Assembly (NCBI GenBank): GCA_903844155.1
Contig: CAIMSU010000009.1
Span: 1-64,000 of the forward strand
Length of the DNA stretch: 64,000 nt
Reading direction: 5' to 3'
From: an uncultured Pseudomonadota bacterium
GTDB taxonomy: Bacteria; Myxococcota_A; UBA796; SXON01
A program made the position numbers and the translations under genes. This document shows, piece after piece, positions 15,489 through 24,400 of the stretch. The notes beneath the pieces are model-generated. The model saw only the letters and a list, made by a program, of their open reading frames with translations. It was not told where the DNA came from and did no database searches. Every line of letters begins with the position of its first letter. Position 1 is the first letter of the stretch.

Positions 15489-15630
15489 CTTCAACCATCT
15501 GCGCCGCCGCTCCGATGGCGGCTTCGACGCAGGCTTCCAGCTCGTCGCCCAGACCCGGACGCTGTTCCTCATACCAACTTCACGCGTCGATCAGCTCGCT
15601 TCGTGCCTCGGGCCGAAAGGCGATTTCCAC
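15478..15630 (-). pseudogene. RelE/ParE-type toxin remnant with in-frame TGA
   Basis: Directly after the antitoxin stop a GTG (15630) opens a frame reading VEIAFRPEARSELIDA, then TGA (15580-15582), then SWYEEQRPGLGDELEACV. The phrase EARxELxDAxxWYEExRPGLGDEF is typical of RelE/ParE toxins, and the stop sits where Trp (TGG) is normal, so one G-to-A change explains it. The frame also ends after 50 codons, against 90-100 for intact toxins, and runs into the convergent CAP gene. The toxin is therefore dead by two lesions. A sequencing error could explain the first but not the second. Confidence 0.7.
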
Positions 15631-15631
15631 G

Positions 15632-15841
15632 TCACGTCCGGCGGCGGAGCTCAGCCTTCACCTGCTCCCAGGGAATCGCGGTGGACGGATCCGCGCGATG
15701 CGCCGCGAGCCGACGATCAAGCTCGGTTTTCATGGCGTCGGAGACTGGTACCCCTTCGGGCTCCTCGGCGATCCGGTCCCAGAGGTCCTGAACGTACAGG
15801 ATGCGCTCCGCAGGCGTCATCTGGTCGAAGGAGGGTTCCAT
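15632..15841 (-). CDS. Addiction-module antitoxin, putative component (TIGR02574-like)
   Basis: 69 aa, the normal size. MTPAERILYVQDLWDRIAEE and PVSDAMKTELDRRLAAHRAD, then PSTAIPWEQVKAEL, are the conserved blocks of the putative addiction module component family that pairs with RelE/ParE toxins. It would neutralise the toxin and repress its own operon. The frame is intact although the toxin beside it is broken. A TAAAAT box ends 6 nt before the ATG, so the mRNA may lack a leader. Confidence 0.8.
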   Translation of the reverse strand: MEPSFDQMTPAERILYVQDLWDRIAEEPEGVPVSDAMKTELDRRLAAHRADPSTAIPWEQVKAELRRRT

Positions 15842-15847
15842 GCGGTC

Positions 15848-15853
15848 ATTTTA
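15848..15853 (-). promoter_or_regulatory. Candidate -10 box of the first TA locus
   Basis: TAAAAT on the minus strand (5 of 6 matches to TATAAT). The expected start of transcription falls at about 15841, the A of the antitoxin ATG, so a leaderless mRNA is predicted. The -35 region (TGGCGA, 17 nt upstream) is weak. Confidence 0.4.
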
Positions 15854-15902
15854 GTCCCGGGCGCACGCGTTCGCCATCCCCGCCGGGCTACGTTTTAGCG
15901 CG

Positions 15903-16583
15903 ATGAGCGGCGAATTCCAGTTTCGGCTGTTTGATCGCGAGCGGTTCCTGGGACTACGTCCCGATCTCGTGAGCCTCTCGAAGGGGGAGGTGACGGCGAG
16001 GATCGCGCGGCTGCTGGACGAGGCGGAGGCTGAGCTGGAGAGGGCGTGGTGGCGGGAAGTGCTGGAGTATCGGAGACGGGGGGCGAGAGATGGAATCGAG
16101 GCCGTTCGAAGGTCGGTTTCCGGCGGTACGCGGGTGGGTGCGCGGGAGCGGGGTCCAGCGGTCCAGGCGCTGCTGGACACCCTCTGCCACGTCCGCTTCG
16201 AGGACGGGATCGTGCAGAGCGAGAGGACGGATGGCACCTTCCTGGAGTTGGACGCTGAGCGGCTGATGTGGGCGCTCTGGCAGCGGCTACCATGGCTGGA
16301 GCAATGGGCCTGGGGGTTCGGGGCGTGGGCCGAACGCGGCGCTGACGACTTCAACTGGGCCGACGAGCGCGCGATCACGGTGATGTCCCGCGTCGATCTC
16401 GAACGCCTCCACGCCGACATCGAGCGCATCGCCACCGAGCCCGGCGCCGTTCCCGAGGTCGTCGCGGACGACGACGCGTGGCGGACGGAACATCGGATTC
16501 GAGCGTTCGTCACCTTCCGTCGACTCGTCAGAATGGCCGTCGAAACGCCGGGCTATTCCCTGTCGCTCCAGACCCCGCTGTAG
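15903..16583 (+). CDS. Hypothetical cytoplasmic protein
   Basis: 226 aa, rich in Trp, Arg and Glu and mostly helical (EVTARIARLLDEAEAELERAWW; RLMWALWQRLPWLEQWAWGFGAWAERG). No signal peptide, membrane segment or known domain. Start ATG 15903. It lies divergently from the antitoxin and converges on the C-N hydrolase with 7 nt between stops. No function can be offered. Confidence 0.55.
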   Translation: MSGEFQFRLFDRERFLGLRPDLVSLSKGEVTARIARLLDEAEAELERAWWREVLEYRRRGARDGIEAVRRSVSGGTRVGARERGPAVQALLDTLCHVRFEDGIVQSERTDGTFLELDAERLMWALWQRLPWLEQWAWGFGAWAERGADDFNWADERAITVMSRVDLERLHADIERIATEPGAVPEVVADDDAWRTEHRIRAFVTFRRLVRMAVETPGYSLSLQTPL

Positions 16584-16590
16584 GGCCCCA

Positions 16591-17319
16591 TCACCCCACG
16601 CTCGGCGTCTTCTCCACCGGCGTGACCCCCCACCACCCGTCACCCTCCGGCGGCGCCGTGACCAGCACCTCGCCCGCGCGCAGCACGCAGGAGCAACCGG
16701 CAAAACCGACGCCGTCCTCCTCCCCGTAGCGGTCCGCAGCGAGCAGGTAGCCGTTCCAGCCTTTCAGCTGGTTTACCCAGTATCGTTGGGGATTCTCTCC
16801 CTCGTTGACCCAGTTGGTGGGGAAGCAGACGAGGTCGGGCTTCGTGCGGCGGATGTGCGTGTGGAAGCGCGGGTCGTTCATGTCCATGCAGATGCCGAGG
16901 GTCGCGCTGCCGTAGGGCGTCTTGAAGGTCGGGTACGGCAGATCCCCGGGGTTCGCCCAGGTGTGGTCGTCGATGTAAAGCAGCCGCTTGCGGTACAGCG
17001 CCTCGACCCGGCCCTCCGCGCTGATGACGAGGGCCGCGTTGTACAGCTTGCCCTCGAAGTCCTCCACGAAGCCGACGACGATCACGGCCCCGTACTGCCG
17101 GGCGAGCGGCTGGAGCGCCTTGAACGTGGGCCCACGGGGCGGCTCGCTCATCGGCCGGACGACCTCGGGGTTCGGAAAGCGGTATCCGGTGGCGCACATT
17201 TCAGGGAGCACCACCACCTTCGCGCCGGCTTCCAGCGCCTGCGTCGTCAGCGCTACCAGCTTCACGAGGTTCGCGTTTCGCGCGCCTCGACGGGGCTTGA
17301 ACTGAACGACAGCCAGCAT
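16591..17319 (-). CDS. Carbon-nitrogen hydrolase (nitrilase superfamily)
   Basis: 242 aa, typical for the family. The catalytic triad is visible: Glu40 in VVLPEMCATGY, Lys111 in YRKRLLYIDD and Cys144 in LGICMDMNDPR. Such enzymes hydrolyse amide or nitrile C-N bonds through a cysteine thioester in the cytoplasm. The sequence around Cys (GICMDMN) places it near the amidase/carbamoyl-putrescine-type branches, but the substrate cannot be read from the sequence. ATG 17319 is chosen because MLAVVQFKPRRG is the normal first strand; the upstream in-frame ATG 17376 would add an unsupported extension. Confidence 0.85.
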   Translation of the reverse strand: MLAVVQFKPRRGARNANLVKLVALTTQALEAGAKVVVLPEMCATGYRFPNPEVVRPMSEPPRGPTFKALQPLARQYGAVIVVGFVEDFEGKLYNAALVISAEGRVEALYRKRLLYIDDHTWANPGDLPYPTFKTPYGSATLGICMDMNDPRFHTHIRRTKPDLVCFPTNWVNEGENPQRYWVNQLKGWNGYLLAADRYGEEDGVGFAGCSCVLRAGEVLVTAPPEGDGWWGVTPVEKTPSVG

Positions 17320-17394
17320 CGCTCGAAGTCTAACCGATTCCAGTGGCCTATGCCGGGATACCACGGTAGCGTGCACCTACTCCGGAGTCTCTCC

Positions 17395-19311
17395 ATGACC
17401 CTTCCCGCAACTGCGGCCTCGTTGCGCCTCCTGCGCGCTGTCTGCCCGCTCATCGTCGTGGCGTTGGTGGGGTGCAGCGAGTACAAGCTGCACGGGAGCA
17501 CGGACGCGAACGGGACGGGCACGGACGATTCGGGGTTCACGGCGGACACCGGGACGGACTTCTCCAACGTGTGCGACGGCCTGACGTCGACGCCGCACGA
17601 TGTGGCGCTGAACACCGAGTGCGCGGTCACGTTGCAGACCGGCTCGTTCACGCCTGTGGTCGAGTACGACTACGGAAATTCCTCGTTCTGCGGGCCGCCG
17701 GCGGTCGCCCAGATCGTCGACTCCAACGGCAGCGGGGCGATCGACGCGGACGACATGCCCGCGGTCATCATCTACCAGGGCGGCACGTCGGGCATGGGCA
17801 ACGGCAAGGTCGTGGCCGTGAAGGGCGACGGGACCGGGACCTTCTGGTCGTCGGCGAACAACATGGGGCAGGACGGTGGATTCTCGGTCGGCGATCTCGA
17901 CGGCGACGGGTTTCCGGAGGTCGTGGCAGCCGGCGTGAAGACGATCACCGCGCTCGACGGGCAGACCGGCACGGTCAAGTGGACCGCGCACGTGAACCCG
18001 GGCAGCATGGACCCGATGGGGTACAACTACCCGTCGATCTCGGACATGAACGGCGACGGCAAGCCCGAAGTCACCGTCGGCAACGTCATCCTGAACGGCC
18101 AGACGGGTGCTGTGAAAGGCCAGGGCACGCTCGGCAAGGGCGCGGCGCCGTACGGCGGAACGCCGTCCGGTGGCTACTACGGGGCGTTGTCCGTACCGAT
18201 CGATCTCGACGGCGATGGCAAGGAGGAGCTCGTCACCGGAAACGCGGCCTACAACATGGACGGCTCGGTGAAGTGGAAGAACACTGGGCTCGACGGGCTC
18301 GTGGCCGTGGCCGACTTCGATGGCGACGGGCAGGGTGAGATCGTCAAGACCAGCGGCATCTACGTCTACGGGATGGAGACGGACGGCACCGAGGTCTGGG
18401 GCCCGGTCACGTACTCGGGCGCGAACCTGGGGGCTCCGGCCATCGATGATCTCGACGGCGACGGCGTCCCCGACATCGTGTTCGCCGCGCAGAACAAGCT
18501 CGTCGCGATGAACTGGGGCGGGTCGATCAAGTGGGAAGCCACGATCAACGACGCGTCCGGTGCGGCCGGCCCCGTGCTCTTCGACTTTGACGGCGATGGC
18601 TACCCGGAGGTCCTGTACGCGGACGAGAAGAACGTCCGCTTCTTCTCCGGGCTGGACGGCTCGGTCAAGATGATCTCCAACCAGCACGGCAGCTACACGA
18701 TCCTCGAGACCCCCGTCGTCGCGGACGTCGACAACGACGATCAGGTCGAGATCGTCATGGGCCACTGCTCGTGGTCCAAGTCGTTCAGCGTCTATGGCGA
18801 TGCCTCGGGCTCCTGGCCCCGCGGCCGCAAGATCTGGAACCAGCACGCCTACACGATCACGAACATCGGCGATCAAGGCCAGATTCAGCCCACCGGCAAC
18901 ACCAACTACAGCACGTTCAACAGCTTCCGGTCGGGCGATCCGAACCCACCCCCCGGCGACTACAACGACCTGCAGGCAGAAGTCTGGGACGTGTGCGAGA
19001 AGGAGTGCAACAACGGGCATGTGTACGTTGGCGCGTGGGTCATGAACGCTGGCACGCAGACCGTCGACGCCGGAATTCCGCTGTCCATCACTGCTGGCGC
19101 CGGCGGCCCGATCATCGCGACGCAGTACACCACGCAGCCCATCGCGTCCGGCAAGACCGGCGAGGCCCTGATCTTCGACCTCAACCCGGCCGATCTCGGG
19201 AACAAAGTGCCCGTCGCGGTCGCCGACGAGGACTCGTCTGGCTCCGGCTTCGACTTTGAGTGCAACGAGGACAACAACGTTGGGGACTGGTCGGGCGCGG
19301 TCTGCCAGTAG
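17395..19311 (+). CDS. FG-GAP/VCBS repeat lipoprotein
   Basis: 638 aa. Signal peptide with lipobox at LVGC, then a Gly/Thr/Asp linker. From about residue 90 to 480 there are at least seven FG-GAP-type calcium-binding loops of the form DLDGDGFPEVVAAG, DMNGDGKPEVTVGN, DLDGDGKEELVTGN, DFDGDGQGEIVK, forming a beta-propeller. A C-terminal CARDB-like or Ig-like region (VYVGAWVMNAGTQTVDAGIP) follows. Probably surface exposed. GGAG lies 7 nt before ATG 17395. A 14-bp GC palindrome follows the stop. Confidence 0.8.
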   Translation: MTLPATAASLRLLRAVCPLIVVALVGCSEYKLHGSTDANGTGTDDSGFTADTGTDFSNVCDGLTSTPHDVALNTECAVTLQTGSFTPVVEYDYGNSSFCGPPAVAQIVDSNGSGAIDADDMPAVIIYQGGTSGMGNGKVVAVKGDGTGTFWSSANNMGQDGGFSVGDLDGDGFPEVVAAGVKTITALDGQTGTVKWTAHVNPGSMDPMGYNYPSISDMNGDGKPEVTVGNVILNGQTGAVKGQGTLGKGAAPYGGTPSGGYYGALSVPIDLDGDGKEELVTGNAAYNMDGSVKWKNTGLDGLVAVADFDGDGQGEIVKTSGIYVYGMETDGTEVWGPVTYSGANLGAPAIDDLDGDGVPDIVFAAQNKLVAMNWGGSIKWEATINDASGAAGPVLFDFDGDGYPEVLYADEKNVRFFSGLDGSVKMISNQHGSYTILETPVVADVDNDDQVEIVMGHCSWSKSFSVYGDASGSWPRGRKIWNQHAYTITNIGDQGQIQPTGNTNYSTFNSFRSGDPNPPPGDYNDLQAEVWDVCEKECNNGHVYVGAWVMNAGTQTVDAGIPLSITAGAGGPIIATQYTTQPIASGKTGEALIFDLNPADLGNKVPVAVADEDSSGSGFDFECNEDNNVGDWSGAVCQ

Positions 19312-19387
19312 TCGCCGCGGCGACATTTGTGGCGGGTCTCGGTCCCCGGCGGCGCCGTCCCCGGGCGGTCCCGCGGTACGTGGGGGC

Positions 19388-22042
19388 ATGTTCCGAAACT
19401 CCACCCTGGCGCTCGTCCCGTCGGTCGTTCTCGTGCTCATCGGCACTGCGGAGATCCGAAGCACCTACGCCGCGGATCCATCGCCTGCCGCAACGCCCGG
19501 CCTCCCGCTAGCGGACCCGCCCGGCGCGTTCGCGCGCGACCGCAACTTCGACATGCAGAAGCTCGACCTGCTGCTCCAGGTCGACCCCGTCGCGCACGCC
19601 GTCGCGGGCACCGCCATGTGGACGATCCGGCGCCTTGGCCCTGGGGATCTGCGCCTCGACGCCGTCAGCCTGGCTCTGGACGGCGTTCGGGTCGATGACG
19701 TCGTCGTCAGCGTCGTCCCCGGCGCCCGTGAGCTGACCATCCCGATCCCGGATGCCCCCATCGGCACCGTCAGCACCGTCTCGATCCACTACCACGCCCA
19801 TCCGCAGCTCGGCCTGCACTGGCGCGGTCCTCCCAGCCTCGGCGGCGGCGCCGACTCGCCTGACACCCGCGCGGAGGTCTGGAGCCAGGGTGAGGGCGAG
19901 GACAACCGCTACTGGTTCCCGTCGTACGACCACCCCGACGATCGCTTCGAATACAGCGGCAAGTTCACGATCACGGGCGTCGCGGACGCCGCGAAGTGGA
20001 CTGTCGTGACCAACAGCGGCGCCGACCTGCCGAGCTACCTCGTGATGCTCGCGGCAGCGCAGTACGAGACGTTCACCGGGGGAAATACGCCGGCCGTGCT
20101 GGTCCAGCCGGGCCCCGAACGGCTTCGTAGCGGGCCCGCGCCGCACGTCGCGATACCCCCCCTCGTCGTCAACGTGCCGCCTGGAACGCCCGAAAGCTGG
20201 GTGAAGCCCATCCTCGACCCGCTGCCGGACATGATGGACTGGTTTGCCCAACGGACGGGCGTGCCCTACGCGTGGGGGACGTACACGCAGACGTTCGTGC
20301 AGCGCTTCATCTACGGCGGCATGGAAAACACCGGTTCTACCATCATGAGCACGCGCATGCTGGTCCCGCCAACGGTGCATGCGACGCGCTCGTCGACCGC
20401 GTCGATCGTGGCCCATGAGCTCGCGCATCAGTGGTTCGGTGACCTGCTGACGGCCAGGACGGCGCGGGAGATGTGGCTGAACGAGGGGTTCGCCACGTTC
20501 TTTGCGGCGGACTGGGAGGTGCACGCGCGGCGGGCGAAGGACGGCGACGGGGCCGCGGACGCGCTGGCCGCGGCGCAGATCGACGGGTGGCGGCGGGGAA
20601 GCCTGGACATCGGCAGCCTCGCGGGGCGGTGGGCGTTGGGCGGCGGCGGGGCGACGCACGCGGGGAGCAGCGGCGTGGGGGTGACGGCGGGCGAGGCGAA
20701 CCACAACGTCTACGCCAAGGGGGCGATGGTGCTGACGATGTTGCGGCGGTACCTTGGTGAGGACACGTTCTGGGCGGGAATCCAGGACTATACGCGGGGG
20801 CACGCGCACTCCAGCGTCGACACGATCGATCTGGAGCGGGCGATGGAGGCGCGGTCCGGGAAGGATCTCGCGTGGTTCTTCGAGCAGTGGACCGAGCTGC
20901 CGAGCGTGCCGAAGGTGACCACGGAGTGGACGTGGACCGCCGGCGCGAACGGCGCGGCCGGGGCCGTCGCGGTGGAGATCCATGAGGCGAACGCCGCGTA
21001 TGTGCTGCCGATCGACATCTCGGTGGACGGCGCCACCCCGACCCGAGCGTGGCTCCGACAGGGGGCGCTGACGGTGACGATCCCAGCCGCCAGCGCGCCA
21101 AGGTTCGTCGCCATCGACCCGACTGGCGGCCTGCTCGTCGACTGGGACCAGCAGCAGTCGGAGGATGCGTGGATCGCTGAGCTGGCGGACCCGGCGCCGT
21201 ACGCCAGGCTGCAGGCCCTCCACGCCCTCGCGGACATGCCCGAGCGTGACGCCGACCCCCTCGCCGCCTTGCTCAGCGACGCGACCATCCTCGAGCCGCT
21301 GCGCGAAGCCGTCGCCGACGCGATCGGCACCCGTCGCTCCTGCGATCCGCTGCTGGCCTTGCTCTCCGACAAGGACGAGCGGCTGCGGGGCGCCGGCGCC
21401 AACGCCCTCGGCCGCTGTTACAACCGAGACCTCGTCGCCCCGATGTTGACTGCCCTCGCATCCGAGTCCAACAGCGACAACCGGGCCGCACTCCTGCGCT
21501 CTGCCGCTGCCATCGACCCGGTTGCCGTGATGCCGACGGCGCGGAAAGAGCTCGCGCGTGCGGACGCGTTGGACCCCGAGAGGACCGCGGCAGCGACTGC
21601 GTTTGCGGTGGGCGGCGCCCCTTCGGATGTACCCTCGCTGCTGCGCGTGCCCGTCAGCCGCGACGTGCGCCTCGCCGGAATCCGGTCGTCGGTCGCCATC
21701 GAAAAGCGGCAGACCCTCGGGCCCGCGCGCGACGCCCTCCGCGCGAGCATCGCCCGGTCTGCCGAGCGGCTCCTCTCGGACCTCGACCTGCGCGGGATCC
21801 AGGGCGGCATCGGGGTGCTCAAGGACGTCGGCGATGCCCAGTCCGCGGCGCTTCTCGAGGCGCTGGCGCGGTCGACGACGCTCCCGGACACCGCAAAGAG
21901 CGCGCACGATGCCGTCACCGCCATCAACGCGCGGGTCGAGACCGTCACCCCCGCGACCCCCAACGAGATCGATGCCCGGCTCAAAGCGCTCGAGGATCGG
22001 GTGAAAGCGGTCGAGGACGAGGACGTCAGCGAACGGCACTGA
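19388..22042 (+). CDS. M1 family aminopeptidase with C-terminal HEAT repeats
   Basis: 884 aa with an N-terminal signal segment (FRNSTLALVPSVVLVLIGTA), so probably periplasmic. The M1 signature is complete: exopeptidase motif GGMEN at 310-314, zinc site HELAH at 343-347 and Glu366 in WLNEGF as third ligand. It would release N-terminal amino acids from peptides. From about residue 590 the sequence turns into repeated helical pairs (ADMPERDADPLAALLSDATI, DKDERLRGAGANALGRCYN), a HEAT-type tail as in several M1 relatives, ending in a charged coiled coil. Start ATG 19388 fits the signal sequence. Confidence 0.85.
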   Translation: MFRNSTLALVPSVVLVLIGTAEIRSTYAADPSPAATPGLPLADPPGAFARDRNFDMQKLDLLLQVDPVAHAVAGTAMWTIRRLGPGDLRLDAVSLALDGVRVDDVVVSVVPGARELTIPIPDAPIGTVSTVSIHYHAHPQLGLHWRGPPSLGGGADSPDTRAEVWSQGEGEDNRYWFPSYDHPDDRFEYSGKFTITGVADAAKWTVVTNSGADLPSYLVMLAAAQYETFTGGNTPAVLVQPGPERLRSGPAPHVAIPPLVVNVPPGTPESWVKPILDPLPDMMDWFAQRTGVPYAWGTYTQTFVQRFIYGGMENTGSTIMSTRMLVPPTVHATRSSTASIVAHELAHQWFGDLLTARTAREMWLNEGFATFFAADWEVHARRAKDGDGAADALAAAQIDGWRRGSLDIGSLAGRWALGGGGATHAGSSGVGVTAGEANHNVYAKGAMVLTMLRRYLGEDTFWAGIQDYTRGHAHSSVDTIDLERAMEARSGKDLAWFFEQWTELPSVPKVTTEWTWTAGANGAAGAVAVEIHEANAAYVLPIDISVDGATPTRAWLRQGALTVTIPAASAPRFVAIDPTGGLLVDWDQQQSEDAWIAELADPAPYARLQALHALADMPERDADPLAALLSDATILEPLREAVADAIGTRRSCDPLLALLSDKDERLRGAGANALGRCYNRDLVAPMLTALASESNSDNRAALLRSAAAIDPVAVMPTARKELARADALDPERTAAATAFAVGGAPSDVPSLLRVPVSRDVRLAGIRSSVAIEKRQTLGPARDALRASIARSAERLLSDLDLRGIQGGIGVLKDVGDAQSAALLEALARSTTLPDTAKSAHDAVTAINARVETVTPATPNEIDARLKALEDRVKAVEDEDVSERH

Positions 22043-22072
22043 GCGCGACGCGGGGTTCGGGAGTCAACGACA

Positions 22073-22140
22073 TACCAAAAACGACGACGTCACTTTTCAT
22101 ACGTCGCGCGTGTTGGTTGTGTTTTCGTACGTCGCGCGCG
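22073..22140 (+). promoter_or_regulatory. Palindromic element plus TTTTC(A/G)TACGTCGCGCG direct repeats
   Basis: A 29-bp element at 22073-22101 matches 44460-44488 with four mismatches, both upstream of plus-strand genes. Its right arm TTTTCATA leads into TTTTCATACGTCGCGCG (22094-22110), which recurs at 22122-22138 with one change. Spacing of 28 bp puts the two copies on about the same helix face only loosely. It is probably a regulator binding site for the dehydrogenase gene; no regulator is identified. Confidence 0.5.
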
Positions 22141-22198
22141 GGTGATGAGCCCCGGCTTGCATTTCGCGCGCTACGCTCGCCGCTCGCTCCGGAACCCA

Positions 22199-24391
22199 AT
22201 GCGCCGCTCGCTCGTACTCCTCGTCGCCCTCCCGCTCTTCGTCGCGGGCTGCAAGAAAAAGCCGGTTTCCACGACGAGCATCACGGACCTGAAGCGCCCG
22301 ACCAACGAGACCTGCCTCGATCTGGAGCGCCCGCCAACCGGCGCCAGCGTCACGATGACCGAGGCCTGGCCCGGTCTGCGGTTCACCGCGCCGTTGGCCA
22401 TGCGTCAGCTCCCCGGCGTCGACAATTACTGGTTCATCGTGGAACAAGGCGGCACGATCAAGCGCTTTGACGTCAGCGATCCCACCGGCACCCTCACCAC
22501 CGTCCTCGACATCTCCGACCTCCTCGACCTGCCCGGCGGCAACGAGGCCGGCCTGCTCGGCATGGACCTCCACCCGGAATTCGCCAGCAACGGGTACATG
22601 TACCTGAGCTACACGGGCAAGGTCGGGGGCCAGTTCACCAGCATCATCGAGCGCTTCACGTCGACAGACGGCGGTGCCACGTTCGATGAGGCAAGCGGCA
22701 AGATCATCCTCACCCTCCCCCAACCCTACTCCAACCATAACGGTGGAAACATCCTTTTTGGGCCTGACGGTGACTTGTACATCGGCTTTGGCGACGGGGG
22801 TAGCGAGGGCGATCCGCACAGCTACGGGCAGGACATGACGACCATGCTCTCGAAGATGCTGCGCATCGACGTGGACGGCGGCGACCCCTACAAGGTGCCG
22901 GACGACAACGTCTTCGCGAGCGGCGGCACCAACCCGGGGCAGGGCGTACCGGAGGCCTGGGCGACGGGCCTGCGGAATCCCTGGCGTTGGTCCTTTGATA
23001 GCCTGACGGGCGACATGTGGGTGGGCGACGTCGGGCAGGACAAGTACGAGGAGGTGGACGTCGTGCAGTCGGGCGGCAACTACGGGTGGAGCGCCAAGGA
23101 GGCGAGCCACTGCTACAACACCGATCCGTGCGACACCGGGCCGTGGATCGACCCGATCGTGGAGTACAAGCACAACAATTCCAACGGGGTGACAATCGCG
23201 GGCGGCTACGTCTACCGAGGAACGGCGATTCCCGAGCTTGTCGGCACGTACCTTTACGGCGACACGTACTACGGCCGCTTCTGGGCGCTGACGTACGACC
23301 CGGTGACCGGTGACCCGGCGCCGACGGTGATCGCCGAGAACACGGGGTACTACCCCGCGAGCTTCGGTCAGGATCACCAGGGTGAGATCTACTTCACGGA
23401 CTGGAACGGCGGGCGCCTCTACCGCATCGACCCGGCCGGAACCTCCACGCCACCGACCGGAAACGTCGTGCCCACCACCCTCTCCGAGACCGGCTGCGTG
23501 GACCCCTCAAACCCGATCGACCCCGCGCCCGGCATGATCTCGTACGACGTCAACAGCCCGCTCTGGTCGGACGGCGCGGACAAGTCCCGCTGGTTCGCCA
23601 TCCCTGACGGCACGACGATCACGGTGAACGCTGATGGAACCTGGACCTTTCCCGTCGGCAGCGTGGTCGTCAAGCAGTTCCGCAACGGGGACACGCCCAT
23701 GGAGACGCGCCTCCTGGTGCTCCACGACGACGGCGCCTGGGCCGGCTACAGCTACCAGTGGAACGAGACGGGGACGGACGCGACGTTGCTGGCGGGCTCG
23801 TCGTCGGGGACGTATGGCGGCGGAAGCGGCGATCGGGACTGGACTTTTCCGTCGCGCGCGGAGTGCCTGCGCTGCCACACCACCGTCGCCGGGAACCTGC
23901 TTGGGGTGCGGACCGAGCAGATCAACCGCGACCACACCTACACCGAGCTCGACGGCGGCACCTACAACCAGATCGACGCGCTGCAGCAGATGGGCTTCTT
24001 CACGTCCAACCCCGGGAAAGGCAGCACGCTGCCGGCCTGGCCGGACCCCGCCGGATCAGCGTCCGCGACCGACCGCGGGCGCGCATATGTAGCTTCCAAC
24101 TGTGCTTTCTGCCATCAACCCGGCGGCACTGGCGGCGGCGCGATGGACCTGCGGTACGCCACCGCGTTTGCAGACATGGGCATCTGCTCCGTCGACCCCA
24201 TCAGCGGCGACCTCGGCGTGACGGGTGCCAAGCTCTTTGACCCGGGCAACCCGGATAATTCCATCATCCCCCAGCGCATGGGGAGCACGGACGCCAACCG
24301 CATGCCGCCGCTCGCGACCAGCATCGTAGATGACGATGGGCTCGCTGCGGTCCGCGACTGGATCTCCGAGACGCCGACCTGCGGGGGCTGA
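22199..24391 (+). CDS. Glucose/sorbosone dehydrogenase-like protein fused to diheme cytochrome
   Basis: 730 aa lipoprotein (lipobox VAGC, then KKK). Residues about 45-430 form a six-bladed PQQ-type sugar dehydrogenase propeller (GSDH, PF07995): NEAGLLGMDLHPEFASNGYMY, YSNHNGGNILFGPDGDLYIGFGDGG, AWATGLRNPWRWSFD, GDVGQDKYEEVDVV and GEIYFTDWNGGRLYRI. The C-terminal part has two heme sites, CLRCH (556-560) and CAFCH (635-639), with spacing like SO_2930-type cytochrome proteins. It would oxidise a sugar or similar alcohol in the periplasm and pass electrons through its own hemes. GGAA precedes ATG 22199. Confidence 0.85.
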   Translation: MRRSLVLLVALPLFVAGCKKKPVSTTSITDLKRPTNETCLDLERPPTGASVTMTEAWPGLRFTAPLAMRQLPGVDNYWFIVEQGGTIKRFDVSDPTGTLTTVLDISDLLDLPGGNEAGLLGMDLHPEFASNGYMYLSYTGKVGGQFTSIIERFTSTDGGATFDEASGKIILTLPQPYSNHNGGNILFGPDGDLYIGFGDGGSEGDPHSYGQDMTTMLSKMLRIDVDGGDPYKVPDDNVFASGGTNPGQGVPEAWATGLRNPWRWSFDSLTGDMWVGDVGQDKYEEVDVVQSGGNYGWSAKEASHCYNTDPCDTGPWIDPIVEYKHNNSNGVTIAGGYVYRGTAIPELVGTYLYGDTYYGRFWALTYDPVTGDPAPTVIAENTGYYPASFGQDHQGEIYFTDWNGGRLYRIDPAGTSTPPTGNVVPTTLSETGCVDPSNPIDPAPGMISYDVNSPLWSDGADKSRWFAIPDGTTITVNADGTWTFPVGSVVVKQFRNGDTPMETRLLVLHDDGAWAGYSYQWNETGTDATLLAGSSSGTYGGGSGDRDWTFPSRAECLRCHTTVAGNLLGVRTEQINRDHTYTELDGGTYNQIDALQQMGFFTSNPGKGSTLPAWPDPAGSASATDRGRAYVASNCAFCHQPGGTGGGAMDLRYATAFADMGICSVDPISGDLGVTGAKLFDPGNPDNSIIPQRMGSTDANRMPPLATSIVDDDGLAAVRDWISETPTCGG

Positions 24392-24400
24392 GCCCTCGGG

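Noticed and set aside
19311-19324. Rho-independent terminator at a 14-bp palindrome after the FG-GAP gene
   Set aside because: No loop and only TTTG follows; the hairpin is too tight without a T tract.
17377-22039. Long minus-strand frames of 695 and 843 codons opposite the FG-GAP and M1 genes
   Set aside because: High GC leaves the antisense strand open; the plus strand carries clear domains and start signals, the minus strand none.
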